Shown piece by piece: positions 46,384 to 55,914 of a stretch of DNA of 64,000 nucleotides. The stretch covers positions 62,001-126,000 of the forward strand of contig DUTM01000006.1 in NCBI GenBank assembly GCA_012842085.1, written 5' to 3'. The DNA is from Mycobacteriales bacterium. Lineage in GTDB: Bacteria > Actinomycetota > Actinomycetes > Mycobacteriales > Mycobacteriaceae. The notes under the pieces are model-generated. The model made no database searches, had not been told where the DNA came from, and saw only the letters and a list, made by a program, of their open reading frames with translations. The stretch's first letter is position 1. Every line of letters begins with the position of its first letter. The translations under genes and the position numbers were made by a program.

Positions 46384-47874
46384 ATGACCGTCGTTGGCTT
46401 TGATCGCCAAAAATATATTGAACTTCAATCACGCCAGATCGCAGAGCGGCGTAAACAATTCGACGGCAAGCTTTACCTAGAAATGGGCGGCAAGCTATTT
46501 GATGATATGCATGCCTCTCGGGTGCTCCCGGGCTTTGCCCCTGACAACAAAATCTCGATGCTTGAATCTCTCAAAGACGAAATCGAGATCATCCTGGTTC
46601 TTAACGCCAAAGACCTTCTAAGCCGTCGGGTTCGCTCCGATAACGGCATCTCCTATGAGGAAGAAATTCTCCGACTCATCGACGTTTTCCGCAGTCGCGG
46701 ATTTTTAGCCGAAAATGTTGTCATCACCCACTGGGAGTCCTCCAACCAGTACGCTCGCGACTTTCGCCGCAAATTGCAACGCCAAGACGTTAAAGTGTCC
46801 CGGCACTATCCCATCCCCGGATACCCCAACAACACCAGTCTGGTGCTCTCCAAAAAGGGTTACGGCAAAAACGAGTACGTGCAGACCACCCGCGACCTCA
46901 TTGTGGTGGCCGCACCCGGATCCGGTTCCGGCAAGATGGCCGTCGCCCTTTCCCAGGTGTACCAGGAATACCAGCAGGGGATGGAGTCCGGATACGCCAA
47001 ATTCGAGACGTTCCCCGTGTGGAACCTTCCCCTCGACCATCCCGTCAATGTTGCCTACGAGGCAGCCACTGCAGACCTGGAAGACGCCAACATTATCGAC
47101 CCCTTCCACCTGGCCGCCTACGGGGAACAGGTGGTCTCCTATAACCGCGACGCAGACGTCTTCCCAGTCCTGAAGCACCTCCTGGAAGGGGTCATGGGGC
47201 AATCCCCCTACCAGTCGCCCACAGACATGGGTGTCAACATGGCGGGCTATTGCATCTGCGATGACGAGGTTTGTCGCGAGGCTGCCAAGCAGGAAATTAT
47301 TCGCCGCTACTATAAGGCGAAAGTTTATGAACGGCAGCAAGAAATGGAGCCGGAACAGTCGGAGCGTATTGCCCTTCTGATGAGCAAAATGCAGCTCACC
47401 ACCACGGATCGGGCGGTCGTACCGCCCGCAGTCGAAAAGCAACGGGAAACAAAAGCCCCGGCAGCTGCTATTCAGCTCCACGACGGCACCATCATTACCG
47501 GCAAAACATCGCCACTGTTGGGATGCTCATCCGCCATGTTGCTGAATGCTCTCAAATATTTGGCGGGTATTCCCGATGAGGTGGAACTGCTGGCGCGGGA
47601 ATCCATCGAGCCGATCCAAACGTTGAAGACGCAGCACCTGGGTTCTTTGAACCCGCGTTTGCACACGGATGAGGTGCTGATTGCACTTTCTGTCTCGGCC
47701 AACAAAGATGAATATGCGCGCAGAGCATTGGCACAGATCCAAAACCTGAAGGGTTGCGACGTGCACACCACCACCATTTTGGGGTCGGTGGATGAAGGCA
47801 TTTTCCGCAACCTGGGAGTGTTGGTTACCTCGGAGCCGGTGTACCAGCGCAAATCGTTGTACCGTAAGCACTAG
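46384..47874 (+). CDS. DUF1846 family protein
   Basis: A 496-residue protein of the DUF1846 family, known from structures of streptococcal homologues but without a proven function. Segments typical of the family: [14 protein letters not shown] at the start, [43 protein letters not shown] (a phosphate-binding-like loop) and [27 protein letters not shown] precedes the ATG. The DUF436 gene follows at 26 bases, suggesting an operon. The family is more often seen in Firmicutes than in Mycobacteriales, so lateral gain is possible. Confidence 0.9.
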   Translation: MTVVGFDRQKYIELQSRQIAERRKQFDGKLYLEMGGKLFDDMHASRVLPGFAPDNKISMLESLKDEIEIILVLNAKDLLSRRVRSDNGISYEEEILRLIDVFRSRGFLAENVVITHWESSNQYARDFRRKLQRQDVKVSRHYPIPGYPNNTSLVLSKKGYGKNEYVQTTRDLIVVAAPGSGSGKMAVALSQVYQEYQQGMESGYAKFETFPVWNLPLDHPVNVAYEAATADLEDANIIDPFHLAAYGEQVVSYNRDADVFPVLKHLLEGVMGQSPYQSPTDMGVNMAGYCICDDEVCREAAKQEIIRRYYKAKVYERQQEMEPEQSERIALLMSKMQLTTTDRAVVPPAVEKQRETKAPAAAIQLHDGTIITGKTSPLLGCSSAMLLNALKYLAGIPDEVELLARESIEPIQTLKTQHLGSLNPRLHTDEVLIALSVSANKDEYARRALAQIQNLKGCDVHTTTILGSVDEGIFRNLGVLVTSEPVYQRKSLYRKH

Positions 47875-47900
47875 CAGGAGAAAGAGTAGGAGGCAGCACC

Positions 47901-48527
47901 ATGAGTGACGAACAAACCGTAACGGTGGAGAGTATCACTCAACAAGTGCAGGCGGCAGTTGCCGAGTTGTGCGATGCTGCCCAACTGCCCGTCGGCAGTC
48001 TCTTTGTTATTGGTTGCTCCTCATCTGAAATTACCGGCAACGCTATTGGTTGTGCCCCCAGCCCCGTTGTGGGTAAAGCTGTCTTCGATGCAGCACAGTC
48101 GGTTTTGGCGCCACGCGGAATCTTCCTGGTGGCACAGTGCTGTGAGCATTTGAATCGAGCCTTAGTAGTGGAGCGGGCAGGCTTGGTAAACCAGCCTTTC
48201 TCTGAGCAGGTCAATGCGCGCCCGGTTGCTGCCGCTGGTGGTTCCTTCGCCACCGCAGCCTACGAGGGGTTCCAGGATCCGGTTCTGGTGGAAACTATTC
48301 AAGCTGATGCGGGACTCGATATTGGGTCCACCCTCATCGGCATGCATTTGCGGCGGGTTGCTTCCCCGGTGCGGCTACATAACCGGATTATTGGGAAGAC
48401 TTACGCTGTTGCAGCCCGCTGCCGCCCCAAATACATTGGCGGCTCGCGAACCCAATATGATGACACCCTGGCGCACACGCCGAAGTGCCCCTCCAAGGCG
48501 CACCGCGTGTCTCAGCCAGAAAAGTAA
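47901..48527 (+). CDS. DUF436 (TIGR01440) family protein
   Basis: A 208-residue protein of the TIGR01440/DUF436 family, of unknown function. Family marks are LPVGSLFVIGCSSSEI near the N-terminus, a central FLVAQCCEHLNRALVVER and ARPVAAAGGSFATAAYEGF. The C-terminal part GMHLRRVASPVRL is also typical. GTAGGAGG lies upstream of the ATG. It is likely cotranscribed with the DUF1846 gene. It converges on the pyridoxal kinase gene 4 bases further on. Confidence 0.88.
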   Translation: MSDEQTVTVESITQQVQAAVAELCDAAQLPVGSLFVIGCSSSEITGNAIGCAPSPVVGKAVFDAAQSVLAPRGIFLVAQCCEHLNRALVVERAGLVNQPFSEQVNARPVAAAGGSFATAAYEGFQDPVLVETIQADAGLDIGSTLIGMHLRRVASPVRLHNRIIGKTYAVAARCRPKYIGGSRTQYDDTLAHTPKCPSKAHRVSQPEK

Positions 48528-48531
48528 GAAC

Positions 48532-49323
48532 CTATTCCCCCTGCCAAACCACTTCAAATGGGGTGGCAGCACTGAGTCGGTTGTGAATACCGGCGGTCAC
48601 GAAGTCTTTCGCATGTGCTACTGCAGTCTGCAGATCTTCGCCTTTCGCCAATTCGGCAGCTACCGCTGCAGCTAAACTGTCGCCAGCACCCGAAACCAGC
48701 ACGTCCTCCACTTTCGGCTCCGCATAAACATGGACTTCTGAGCCATCCCACAGGACATCTACCGCTTCATCGCCCGGAAGGTGGACTCCACCTTTCACAA
48801 GCACCGCATTAGGCCCGTGGTCTGAAATTCGTTTAGCTGCCTCCGCCATATCGTCAACAGTGTTGATCTCCGTCATCCCCGACAGTGTTTTCGTTTCAAA
48901 CATATTGGGTGTCAAAACGGTTGCAAGGGGGAGGATCTGTTCCCGCAATGCGTTGTCAATATCGAGTGCAGCGCCCGGCTCTTGACCCTTGCAGATAAGA
49001 ACAGGGTCCACCACTACATGCTGAAAATTATGCTCTTTGAGGATGTCGGCGGTGGCCTCAATGACGGGTACTGTTCCCAGCATGCCAATTTTGACGGTAT
49101 CCACGTCCCAGCAAGCAGTACTGGCTTCCACCTGGTTGCGTAGCACCTGCGCGTCGATCGGAACGAACCGGTGGTCCCAATTATTTTCGGGATCGAAGGC
49201 GACAATGCAGGTCAGTGCACAAGTGCCATAAACCCCCAGTTGGTGGAAGGTACGGAGGTCGGCTTGGCAACCTGCGCCGCCAGTGGATTCAGAACCAGCA
49301 ATATCTAGAACGAACGCAGTCAT
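48532..49323 (-). CDS. pdxK: Pyridoxal/hydroxymethylpyrimidine kinase (PdxK, ThiD-like fold)
   Basis: Ribokinase-fold kinase of 263 residues. The N-terminal LDIAGSESTGGAGCQADLRTFHQLGVYG and the VVDPVLICKGQEPG segment, whose Cys-Lys-Gly is characteristic of the ThiD-like pyridoxal kinases of Bacillus and Staphylococcus, argue for B6-vitamer phosphorylation; HMP kinase activity is the alternative. The anion-hole motif is SGAGDSLAAAVAAELAKG with catalytic Asp. ATG 49323 follows GAAGG; in-frame codons upstream lack an RBS. The ArsD-like gene lies 37 bases upstream on the same strand. Confidence 0.85.
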   Translation of the reverse strand: MTAFVLDIAGSESTGGAGCQADLRTFHQLGVYGTCALTCIVAFDPENNWDHRFVPIDAQVLRNQVEASTACWDVDTVKIGMLGTVPVIEATADILKEHNFQHVVVDPVLICKGQEPGAALDIDNALREQILPLATVLTPNMFETKTLSGMTEINTVDDMAEAAKRISDHGPNAVLVKGGVHLPGDEAVDVLWDGSEVHVYAEPKVEDVLVSGAGDSLAAAVAAELAKGEDLQTAVAHAKDFVTAGIHNRLSAATPFEVVWQGE

Positions 49324-49360
49324 GGAAACCTTCTTGAATGAGTAGGTGGGTGATCGAAAT

Positions 49361-49780
49361 TTAGTGGTGCCCGCAGTCACATTTGCTGTGGTCGCCGCCG
49401 CAATCGCAGGCGTCCAGGGAGGCGTGACCAGCCATCGGTAGGGTTTCTTGCGGGATCGCGACCAGGGTAGCTAGCTCGCCTTCCGAAAGGCCCGCCCATT
49501 CTGCCATTTCCTCCCGCTTGGGGTAGCGACCGTGGAGCACAATTTTGCCGTCAACCGCGACTGCCGGCAGGCGATGAACTCCTTTGTCGGCGACGAAAGT
49601 TCCGATGGGGCTAGCCATAAAAGCCATCGGCTCTTCTTCAAAATTGTGGTGGTTGACGGTGCCTCCAGCAGCTCGGATGGCGGCCGCTTCGAACTTAAAA
49701 GTGGTGAGCTCGGCGTGATGGTCCGTACCGCATCCGCAGTGCGATTGGGGGACAGAATCGTAGACAGTAATGGTTGACAT
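49361..49780 (-). CDS. ArsD-like metal-binding protein
   Basis: About 139 residues. The core follows the arsenite metallochaperone ArsD: MSTITVYDS at the start, the PMAFMASPIGTFVADKGVHRLPAVAVDGKIV segment as three shorter conserved blocks (FVADKG, LPAVAVDG, LHGRYPKREEM). The ArsD metal site CCSTGVCG is replaced by SHCGCGTDHH with only Cys15 and Cys17 plus His. A second Cys/His cluster ends the protein (CDCGGDHSKCDCGHH). No arsA, arsB or arsR is near. It may bind zinc, copper or arsenite; the metal is unknown. It probably shares a transcript with pdxK. Confidence 0.7.
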   Translation of the reverse strand: MSTITVYDSVPQSHCGCGTDHHAELTTFKFEAAAIRAAGGTVNHHNFEEEPMAFMASPIGTFVADKGVHRLPAVAVDGKIVLHGRYPKREEMAEWAGLSEGELATLVAIPQETLPMAGHASLDACDCGGDHSKCDCGHH

Positions 49781-49848
49781 ATAAAGCACTTTTCTGTGTA
49801 TGCCGATAGCGTTTCGGCGCCTTTAGGTTCTTGTCAGTATACGCTGCT

Positions 49849-51477
49849 TTAGATGCGTCGCAGTTCACTTACCAGGGTCGGGAACTCGATTGCAGCGAAT
49901 GGAAGCGGCGGCACAATAAGTTTCAGTTCCGTGTCGGTCACTTTGATGTAGAACGGTATAACCGGATCCTTATCTATACTCTCCTGCAGGAATTTTTCCA
50001 ACGCAGGATCGGTGTCTTTCTGGGACAACATTTCGTCCGAGATGACGAGCGCCGCAGAGTAGTATCGGGGTTCGTCATCAATACCGAATGCGCGGGAGAA
50101 AAGCCGTTGGGACAGGGGTGATGCGAGCCGCCCATAGGCGGTATGCATAACCGTGTTGTAAACCCTCCCATTGCCCCACACATTGTGGGGGCCAGAGGAC
50201 GCTGCATCTTGGGCGTTATCAAAGAACGTCAACTGCACTGGATGTGTGGTGTCTGCATAGGCAAAGTGGGGAACCATGATGCGGACATTCTCACTCCCGC
50301 GCAGCACCCCCTCATAGCTATAGGGGGAGGGGGCAGCCAAGGTGTCCATACTGCGATCCGTGGGATCATTCTCAATCGGGGTGCCCACCAGCGGCATACC
50401 GGTCGGCACGAATTGCCACTTGGTGTCGTTGAGCATTTTGTGCCAGTAACCAGTGGTGCCGTCCCGTTTGCCCTCCACCCGCAGCTCGCGGTTCTCGGTA
50501 CCGGGAGCAGTTGAATGGATGGAGATGCGGTCGGTGATGAAACCAGGGATTTTGGGGTGCTGCTGCCAATCCGGGGGCGGCAATTTGATGGGTGCAGTGC
50601 GGAAATTGACACGATGCTCCCGCCAGGAGGTACTGACTTTCCGGTCCGGTTTCGACACCCACGTGTAGCGGAACTGGGCGGGATCACCACCTGCGATGTC
50701 GTAGTCGTAGAGACGGGTGTACATGTCCCCATATTTGTTAATAATGAAGCTGGTGGAGGCGCCGGCCGATAACGCTGCTGCCTGAAAACGACAATTGTAG
50801 GGCGTGCCGATTTCGTACGAGTAGTCCCGCGTCAACCAGGGATCACAGCTCACAATGGTTTGTCCCTTGTTCACCAGAAACAACACCTGGGTGCATCCCG
50901 CGAAAGACACCGGATGTACTCGTCCATCCGCGTCCGTGTAGGTTTGGTCCTGCTCCGAGTTGATGACGGAAAGACACCACTGGCGCGGGGTAGTGTTCGC
51001 AATTTGGAAACCATCGAAAATACGTCCCGGGCCACCCCACGCTCTTATCCAGCGGAAATCCTCTGGCTCGCCCAAAGTTTTCTTCATGGTGTAGAGCCAG
51101 CCATCCTCATCCACCCCAATGAGGCGGTCCGCGTCCAACGAAATGCCGATGAGGGTGTCGTGGAAACCATCCGGCATGGGGGCTTGCCGCCAATCCTCCT
51201 CGGTTTCCCGGTGGCGCATGTAGACAATGCCGTCCAGTAGCGTCATCTCCCATTTGCGGTTGAAACTGGAGGTATTGTCGCGCAGATCCACCCGCTGCGG
51301 AAGCTCGGCAAGAATTTTCGGGTTGGTGACCACCGGCAGTTCGGCAAACGGAACCGCATAGCTCACATCCGTGTCGTCCTTAATGCGGACAGGCACCGCC
51401 TTATTGGGCCCATCGCTCGCCGGACGGGATGGTGCTACGGGAGGTAAATATACTTCTCTATCAGTGTCTTTAGCCAT
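49849..51477 (-). CDS. Large protein of unknown family, non-secreted paralogue
   Basis: A 542-residue protein that I do not recognise. It is a full-length paralogue of the gene at 51470-53095; shared blocks include RDNTSSFNR, APMP, AGCTQ, DPWLTRDYSYE-GTP, INKYGDMYTR, GGDPAQF, KIPGFIT, TAPG-ENRELRVEG, TGYWHKML, KWQFVPTGMPL and MDTLA. Repeated strand patterns (DGIVYMRHR, DGWLYTMKK, KYGDMYTRLYDYD) suggest a beta-propeller. Unlike its partner it has no signal peptide: the N-terminus MAKDTDREVYLPP is hydrophilic. It overlaps the upstream paralogue by eight bases. It may be cytoplasmic or leave by another route. Confidence 0.75.
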   Translation of the reverse strand: MAKDTDREVYLPPVAPSRPASDGPNKAVPVRIKDDTDVSYAVPFAELPVVTNPKILAELPQRVDLRDNTSSFNRKWEMTLLDGIVYMRHRETEEDWRQAPMPDGFHDTLIGISLDADRLIGVDEDGWLYTMKKTLGEPEDFRWIRAWGGPGRIFDGFQIANTTPRQWCLSVINSEQDQTYTDADGRVHPVSFAGCTQVLFLVNKGQTIVSCDPWLTRDYSYEIGTPYNCRFQAAALSAGASTSFIINKYGDMYTRLYDYDIAGGDPAQFRYTWVSKPDRKVSTSWREHRVNFRTAPIKLPPPDWQQHPKIPGFITDRISIHSTAPGTENRELRVEGKRDGTTGYWHKMLNDTKWQFVPTGMPLVGTPIENDPTDRSMDTLAAPSPYSYEGVLRGSENVRIMVPHFAYADTTHPVQLTFFDNAQDAASSGPHNVWGNGRVYNTVMHTAYGRLASPLSQRLFSRAFGIDDEPRYYSAALVISDEMLSQKDTDPALEKFLQESIDKDPVIPFYIKVTDTELKLIVPPLPFAAIEFPTLVSELRRI

Positions 51478-53095
51478 AGCGTTCCAGTGTGGTGATGTCG
51501 GGGCTTAATGCCGTGCCGGACAGAATAGGGTTGATGAGTTGCATCTCGGAAGACGTTACCGTCATGTACATTTCATGAATACGGTTGCCCCGCAGATACG
51601 CGCTAATGAAAGACTGCAGCGTCTTATTGTGGTGGCGCTGCTGCCAGATCCTTTGCGGTATTTCGAGGGCCACAGCATAGCGGCGCGGATCAGCAGTGAC
51701 CCCATACTTGTGAGCCACTAGCTCCTGGCTGAAAAGGGTGCCGAGGCGTCCATAAACCGTGTGCAGCACCACCGGATAGGTTTTCCCACCCACTTGCAGC
51801 TGCACCGGTTGATGGGGCGACTGGTAGGCAAAGTTGCGGACAGTCAGCTGGGCTGTTGTTCCGAAAGAGTCAATGGTGCCGCGGTAGTGCAGTGGGGAAG
51901 CGGGCGCCAACGTGTCCATGGTGCGGTCCTGCGGAGTATTCTGCAGTATTTTGCCGCGCAGGGGCTCGCCGGTGGGAACAAAAGTCCACTTTTGGGCGTG
52001 CAACATTTTCTTCCAATAGCCGGTCACACCACGGTGTCGGCCCTCCACTTTCAGAAGCCGGTTTTTCATTCCAGGTGCAGTGGATTCCACCGAAAGGCGG
52101 TTGGTGATCTCACCGGGGATCTTGGGCTGCTTCCACCAGTCTTTCACCGGAATGCGCATCTTTTTCGCCATCGGGTTGAGCCGCTGGTCGAACCAGTTTT
52201 GGGCAGTGTATCTGCGTTTTTCTGGGGTGAAAGTGTAGTTGAATTGCGCCGGGTCTCCTCCCGAATAGTCGTAGTCCCAGGCGCGAGTGTAGAGGTCACC
52301 ATATTTGTTGGTGATGAGGGCGACGGAAGCGGATGCGGAAACAGATTCAGCAATGAAGCGGGACTGCACAGGAGTGCCCCACTCGTAGCTGTAATCGTTG
52401 GGCAGCCACGGGTCGTGGGAGAAAATGTGGCGACCGTCTTTACTCATTTCCACAATCTGGGTGCACCCCGCCAAAGAAATGTGGTGCACGTTTCCGTCGT
52501 TATCGGTGTATGTTTTGTCGTCGTCCACGTTGATGATGGACAGTGCCCACTGGCCAGGGGTGATGTTGGCCATCTGGAATCCGTCTTCGGCTCGCATTAA
52601 GCTGCCCCAGGCGGTCTTCCAATACCATTCCTCGGTGTCTTTCTGCACTCCAAAAATGGTGTACACCCAGCCGTTTTTGTCGATTGCCACAATCTCTTCG
52701 GCGTCCATCGAGACACCCACAATCCGGCCCTGGGTGCAACCAGGCATGGGGGCTAGCCGCCACCGTTCATTGCTGTTGCGGTGGCGAGTATAAATATTGC
52801 CGTTTTTAACAGTCACCTCGAAATAGCGGTTGTAGGAGGAGGTGTTGTCCCGGAGATGGATTTTGCGAGGTAAGTTTTTGGCTCTCGCGAGGGGGAGTTG
52901 CTTGAATGTTACGGAGTTGCTGGCCGTTGGGTCCTCATCGCGGATGGGTACACATACTAATGGCTCGGTACCAGCCTTCGGTCTGGGGGCGGGACCAGGC
53001 CAGTCTGCGCCGGGAGCGGCAACAGCGGAGGGAGCGATACTGAGTGTTAGTGCAGCGGAGAGAAGTACTGCGCTTAAAGAAAGTGCTCGACTCAT
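51470..53095 (-). CDS. Large secreted protein of unknown family, paralogue of 49849
   Basis: A 541-residue exported protein with a clear signal peptide (MSRALSLSAVLLSAALTLSI start, cleavage near AVA-AP at 26-27). The mature part is a single globular unit, probably beta-propeller-rich, homologous end to end to the downstream gene. AAGGGA precedes the ATG. It is the first gene of a two-gene unit, divergent from the Pab fusion by 175 bases. No catalytic motif, sortase signal or membrane anchor is visible. An extracellular binding or structural role is possible, but no function can be given. Confidence 0.78.
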   Translation of the reverse strand: MSRALSLSAVLLSAALTLSIAPSAVAAPGADWPGPAPRPKAGTEPLVCVPIRDEDPTASNSVTFKQLPLARAKNLPRKIHLRDNTSSYNRYFEVTVKNGNIYTRHRNSNERWRLAPMPGCTQGRIVGVSMDAEEIVAIDKNGWVYTIFGVQKDTEEWYWKTAWGSLMRAEDGFQMANITPGQWALSIINVDDDKTYTDNDGNVHHISLAGCTQIVEMSKDGRHIFSHDPWLPNDYSYEWGTPVQSRFIAESVSASASVALITNKYGDLYTRAWDYDYSGGDPAQFNYTFTPEKRRYTAQNWFDQRLNPMAKKMRIPVKDWWKQPKIPGEITNRLSVESTAPGMKNRLLKVEGRHRGVTGYWKKMLHAQKWTFVPTGEPLRGKILQNTPQDRTMDTLAPASPLHYRGTIDSFGTTAQLTVRNFAYQSPHQPVQLQVGGKTYPVVLHTVYGRLGTLFSQELVAHKYGVTADPRRYAVALEIPQRIWQQRHHNKTLQSFISAYLRGNRIHEMYMTVTSSEMQLINPILSGTALSPDITTLERYG

Positions 53096-53258
53096 TGTTT
53101 TCCCTTGAAGTTTTTTATTTGTTTATCCCATCGTCTCCCATTCTCATTTTTTGCGTGCCACTTTTCGGCATTCTTTTGCCTCCCCACGCTTTTCCGCCCA
53201 CCCCGTTGCCACGGGGCCCAAAACTATTGTCGAACTATGCTTCTACAGAAAAATAACC

Positions 53259-53264
53259 TAAGTT
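53259..53264 (+). promoter_or_regulatory. -10 hexamer of leaderless pab fusion
   Basis: TAAGTT six bases before the GTG at 53271; no RBS. Confidence 0.5.
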
Positions 53265-53270
53265 GAGACT

Positions 53271-55874
53271 GTGCGAGTTCTACTCATCGACTACTACGAT
53301 TCATACACTTCCTCCTTGGTGCATCTGCTCCTGGAAGCGGGAGCCTCGCATGTCACTACCGTCGGGCATGACAGCCCCCAATTAGAAGCGCTTCTCTCCA
53401 CTATTTCCGCAATCCAGGAGCAGTATCAGCTGATTGTCTTGGCCCCTGGTCCCGGTAATCCCCACGATCTTCTACAGGCTTCTCATACCGCACGTGTGCT
53501 AGCAGCCCCGCTGCCTATGTGGGGTATTGGCCTGGGGCACCAGCTGATTGCTTTGCATGCTGGCGCCTCCTCCACGCAGGATCGTCGGCCGTGCCACGGC
53601 CAGGTCTCGCACGTGCATCACACCGAGGAGGGAATGTGGGCGGGGATCCCGAACGGCACTCCCGTCGCTCGGTTCCATTCCTGGTCGGTGCAAACACCGC
53701 TACCGGCTGCGCTGCGCGTCACCGCAGAAACCACTGAAAACGCTGAAAACACTGTGATGGCGTTTGCTGGACACCACCACAACACACCCCGCTGGGGCAC
53801 CCAGTTTCAGCCCGAATCCCTTGACACCCCGGCCGGTCTGGATATTGCCCGCAATATTTTGGGCCTGGCTCAACGCTGGAATTCCTCTGCAGTAACCGGA
53901 CTGGACACCACCCAAGTTGTGGAAGTGCTGCGCCGCTTCCGTACCGATAACGAGCATCTCCGCTGCCTCGACGACAGCCTCTTAGAGCGCACTGGGACCG
54001 TCAGCCGCGACTCCCACTGGGGCAGCATAATTACGCTCTGCAGTAATGACCGCATAGTGGGTGACGGCGAAGCGTTGGCACAGGTGGAAGCCCGGCTGGG
54101 GGAACGAGTTGCTGCTGCGCCCGGTGCTTTCTCCGGCTGGATCGGTGCCATTAACTACGAGGGGGACTATGTTGACTTTGCCCACACCACCATTGCCGTC
54201 ACCGGCTCCTCGCATGGTTGGACGGTAGCTGGTGACGATCCCACACGTGTGCAGGCCGTGAAGGAGGCTTTAGCTGCAGCCAGCGACGCTGCCGCCGACG
54301 ACGCTCCGGCTGGCAACACTGCTGCGGATAGTGCGGAAGTGTCTTTCCAGACAGAGCTATTCGGCCCCGACAAAGGCACCTACCGCAAACTTTTCGACAC
54401 TGTGCAAAAGCTGCTGCACGCCGGCGACAGCTATGAGGTATGTTTAACCGATCGTTTCCGGGTGCCCCGCTACGCCACCCACACCCCGTGGGAGACATTT
54501 CTACGACTGCGGCATATTTGCCCCACCCACTTTGGTGCCTACCTGGAGCTTGCGGACAGAACAGTGGTGTCGGCCTCGCCGGAACTATTCCTCAAAACAA
54601 CCCCAAGTGGAAGTGTTGTTACCCGCCCCATGAAAGGCACCGCCCGCCGTCACCCCCATAATCCGCAACAGGATGCGGCAGCAGCGGCGGCGTTAGCAAA
54701 CGATCCGAAAACCCGCGCCGAAAATCTGATGGCGATCGACCTGGCGCGCAGTGATCTGGCACAAGTGTGTAAACCGGGGACGGTGCACGTGTCGCGCGAC
54801 CGGGTGGTGGAATCCTTCGAAACAGTGCACCAACTGGTCTCCGAGGTGACGGGAGTGCTGGCGCCAGACAAAACCCCCTTCGATGCGGTGCGTACCTGTT
54901 GGCCACCCGCCTCCATGACGGGTGCCCCAAAGGCCCAAACGGTGGAACATTTGCGGCACATGGAGCAGCAGCCGCGCGACATCTACTCCGGGGTGGTGGG
55001 TTTCATTACTGACGCCGGGGAAGCCGAATTTTCGGTAGTTATCCGCACCGCCATATTCGATAAAGAGGAAGTGACTATTGGGGCTGGGGGAGCAATAACC
55101 ATCGACTCGACTCTGGATGAAGAGTTCACGGAGCTGCACCACAAAGCCAGCTATGTGGTGAAGGCTTGTGTGGATTCCGACAAGTTGGTTGCACAAGCCC
55201 CCGTAGTGGACTCGTTTTATTGGTGCAACGGCCACCAAATCGACCAGCAACACCAGAGCAAACATCCCCACCAGAGCGGGCTAGCGGACGATACGCTTTC
55301 CCGGAAACTGCACCAGGAGCGTTTCGTGGACGCGGTGAAACAGCTTTATGGACCAACCCAACACCAGGCTGCCCAACAATTCTATGACCAGTGCCTGCAG
55401 CAGCTACCACAGGAAGGGGAATATTTTCCCCGCATCGCCTGGACTGCACGTGGGGGAGAGGCCGACCTCGAGCGGCCCTGCCCCAAGCGACTGACGGACA
55501 TCACCGCTACTCTCGCGGATCTTCCCGACGGCCGCTACCTGCCAACCATTAAAGGCCCCGATATGCCCGCTTTAGCGGTGTTGCGCCAGGATGCCAGCGA
55601 CCGCGGAGCCGACGAAATTGTGTTCGGCGACAGGTGGGGCAATGTTGTGGAAGGTACCCACTCAGCGATTCTGTGGTGGGAGGGAGACACGTTGTGTGGC
55701 CCGCCCAAACATGCGGTACTGCCCAGTACGATGCGGGAACTCTATGAGCACGTCATGCGGCAACAGGGGCATCCGGTGGTAGAAAAATGGCTGCCTTTGC
55801 GGGAGCTACCGAACTATCGGGTAGTGTCCGTGAACGCGCTCCATGGGGTGCGCACAATAACCAATTGGGTGTAG
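53271..55874 (+). CDS. PabA-PabB-PabC fusion with inactivated glutaminase domain
   Basis: An 867-residue three-domain folate enzyme making p-aminobenzoate. Residues 1-195 are a GATase1 (PabA/TrpG) domain, but the nucleophile Cys of GxCxGHQ is Gly87 (GIGLGHQ) and the His of FHPES is Gln180 (FQPES), so glutamine hydrolysis should be lost. Residues about 215-645 are PabB with Lys455 in the PMKGTARR motif (the ADC-synthase Lys), DLARSDLAQV, HQLVSEVTG and SMTGAPKAQTVEHL. Residues about 650-867 resemble PabC (PLP lyase), with Lys761 in TIKGPD and DEIVFGDRWGNVVEGTHSAI. It would need free ammonia or a partner glutaminase. GTG start, leaderless type. Confidence 0.9.
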   Translation: MRVLLIDYYDSYTSSLVHLLLEAGASHVTTVGHDSPQLEALLSTISAIQEQYQLIVLAPGPGNPHDLLQASHTARVLAAPLPMWGIGLGHQLIALHAGASSTQDRRPCHGQVSHVHHTEEGMWAGIPNGTPVARFHSWSVQTPLPAALRVTAETTENAENTVMAFAGHHHNTPRWGTQFQPESLDTPAGLDIARNILGLAQRWNSSAVTGLDTTQVVEVLRRFRTDNEHLRCLDDSLLERTGTVSRDSHWGSIITLCSNDRIVGDGEALAQVEARLGERVAAAPGAFSGWIGAINYEGDYVDFAHTTIAVTGSSHGWTVAGDDPTRVQAVKEALAAASDAAADDAPAGNTAADSAEVSFQTELFGPDKGTYRKLFDTVQKLLHAGDSYEVCLTDRFRVPRYATHTPWETFLRLRHICPTHFGAYLELADRTVVSASPELFLKTTPSGSVVTRPMKGTARRHPHNPQQDAAAAAALANDPKTRAENLMAIDLARSDLAQVCKPGTVHVSRDRVVESFETVHQLVSEVTGVLAPDKTPFDAVRTCWPPASMTGAPKAQTVEHLRHMEQQPRDIYSGVVGFITDAGEAEFSVVIRTAIFDKEEVTIGAGGAITIDSTLDEEFTELHHKASYVVKACVDSDKLVAQAPVVDSFYWCNGHQIDQQHQSKHPHQSGLADDTLSRKLHQERFVDAVKQLYGPTQHQAAQQFYDQCLQQLPQEGEYFPRIAWTARGGEADLERPCPKRLTDITATLADLPDGRYLPTIKGPDMPALAVLRQDASDRGADEIVFGDRWGNVVEGTHSAILWWEGDTLCGPPKHAVLPSTMRELYEHVMRQQGHPVVEKWLPLRELPNYRVVSVNALHGVRTITNWV

Positions 55875-55914
55875 TGTCCGCGGGTGGCGGTGCGGCGCGG
55901 TGTGCGCGGTTGGT

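Noticed and set aside
49361-49780. Arsenic-resistance operon
   Set aside because: Only the ArsD-like protein is present; no arsR, arsA, arsB or arsC nearby and its metal site differs.
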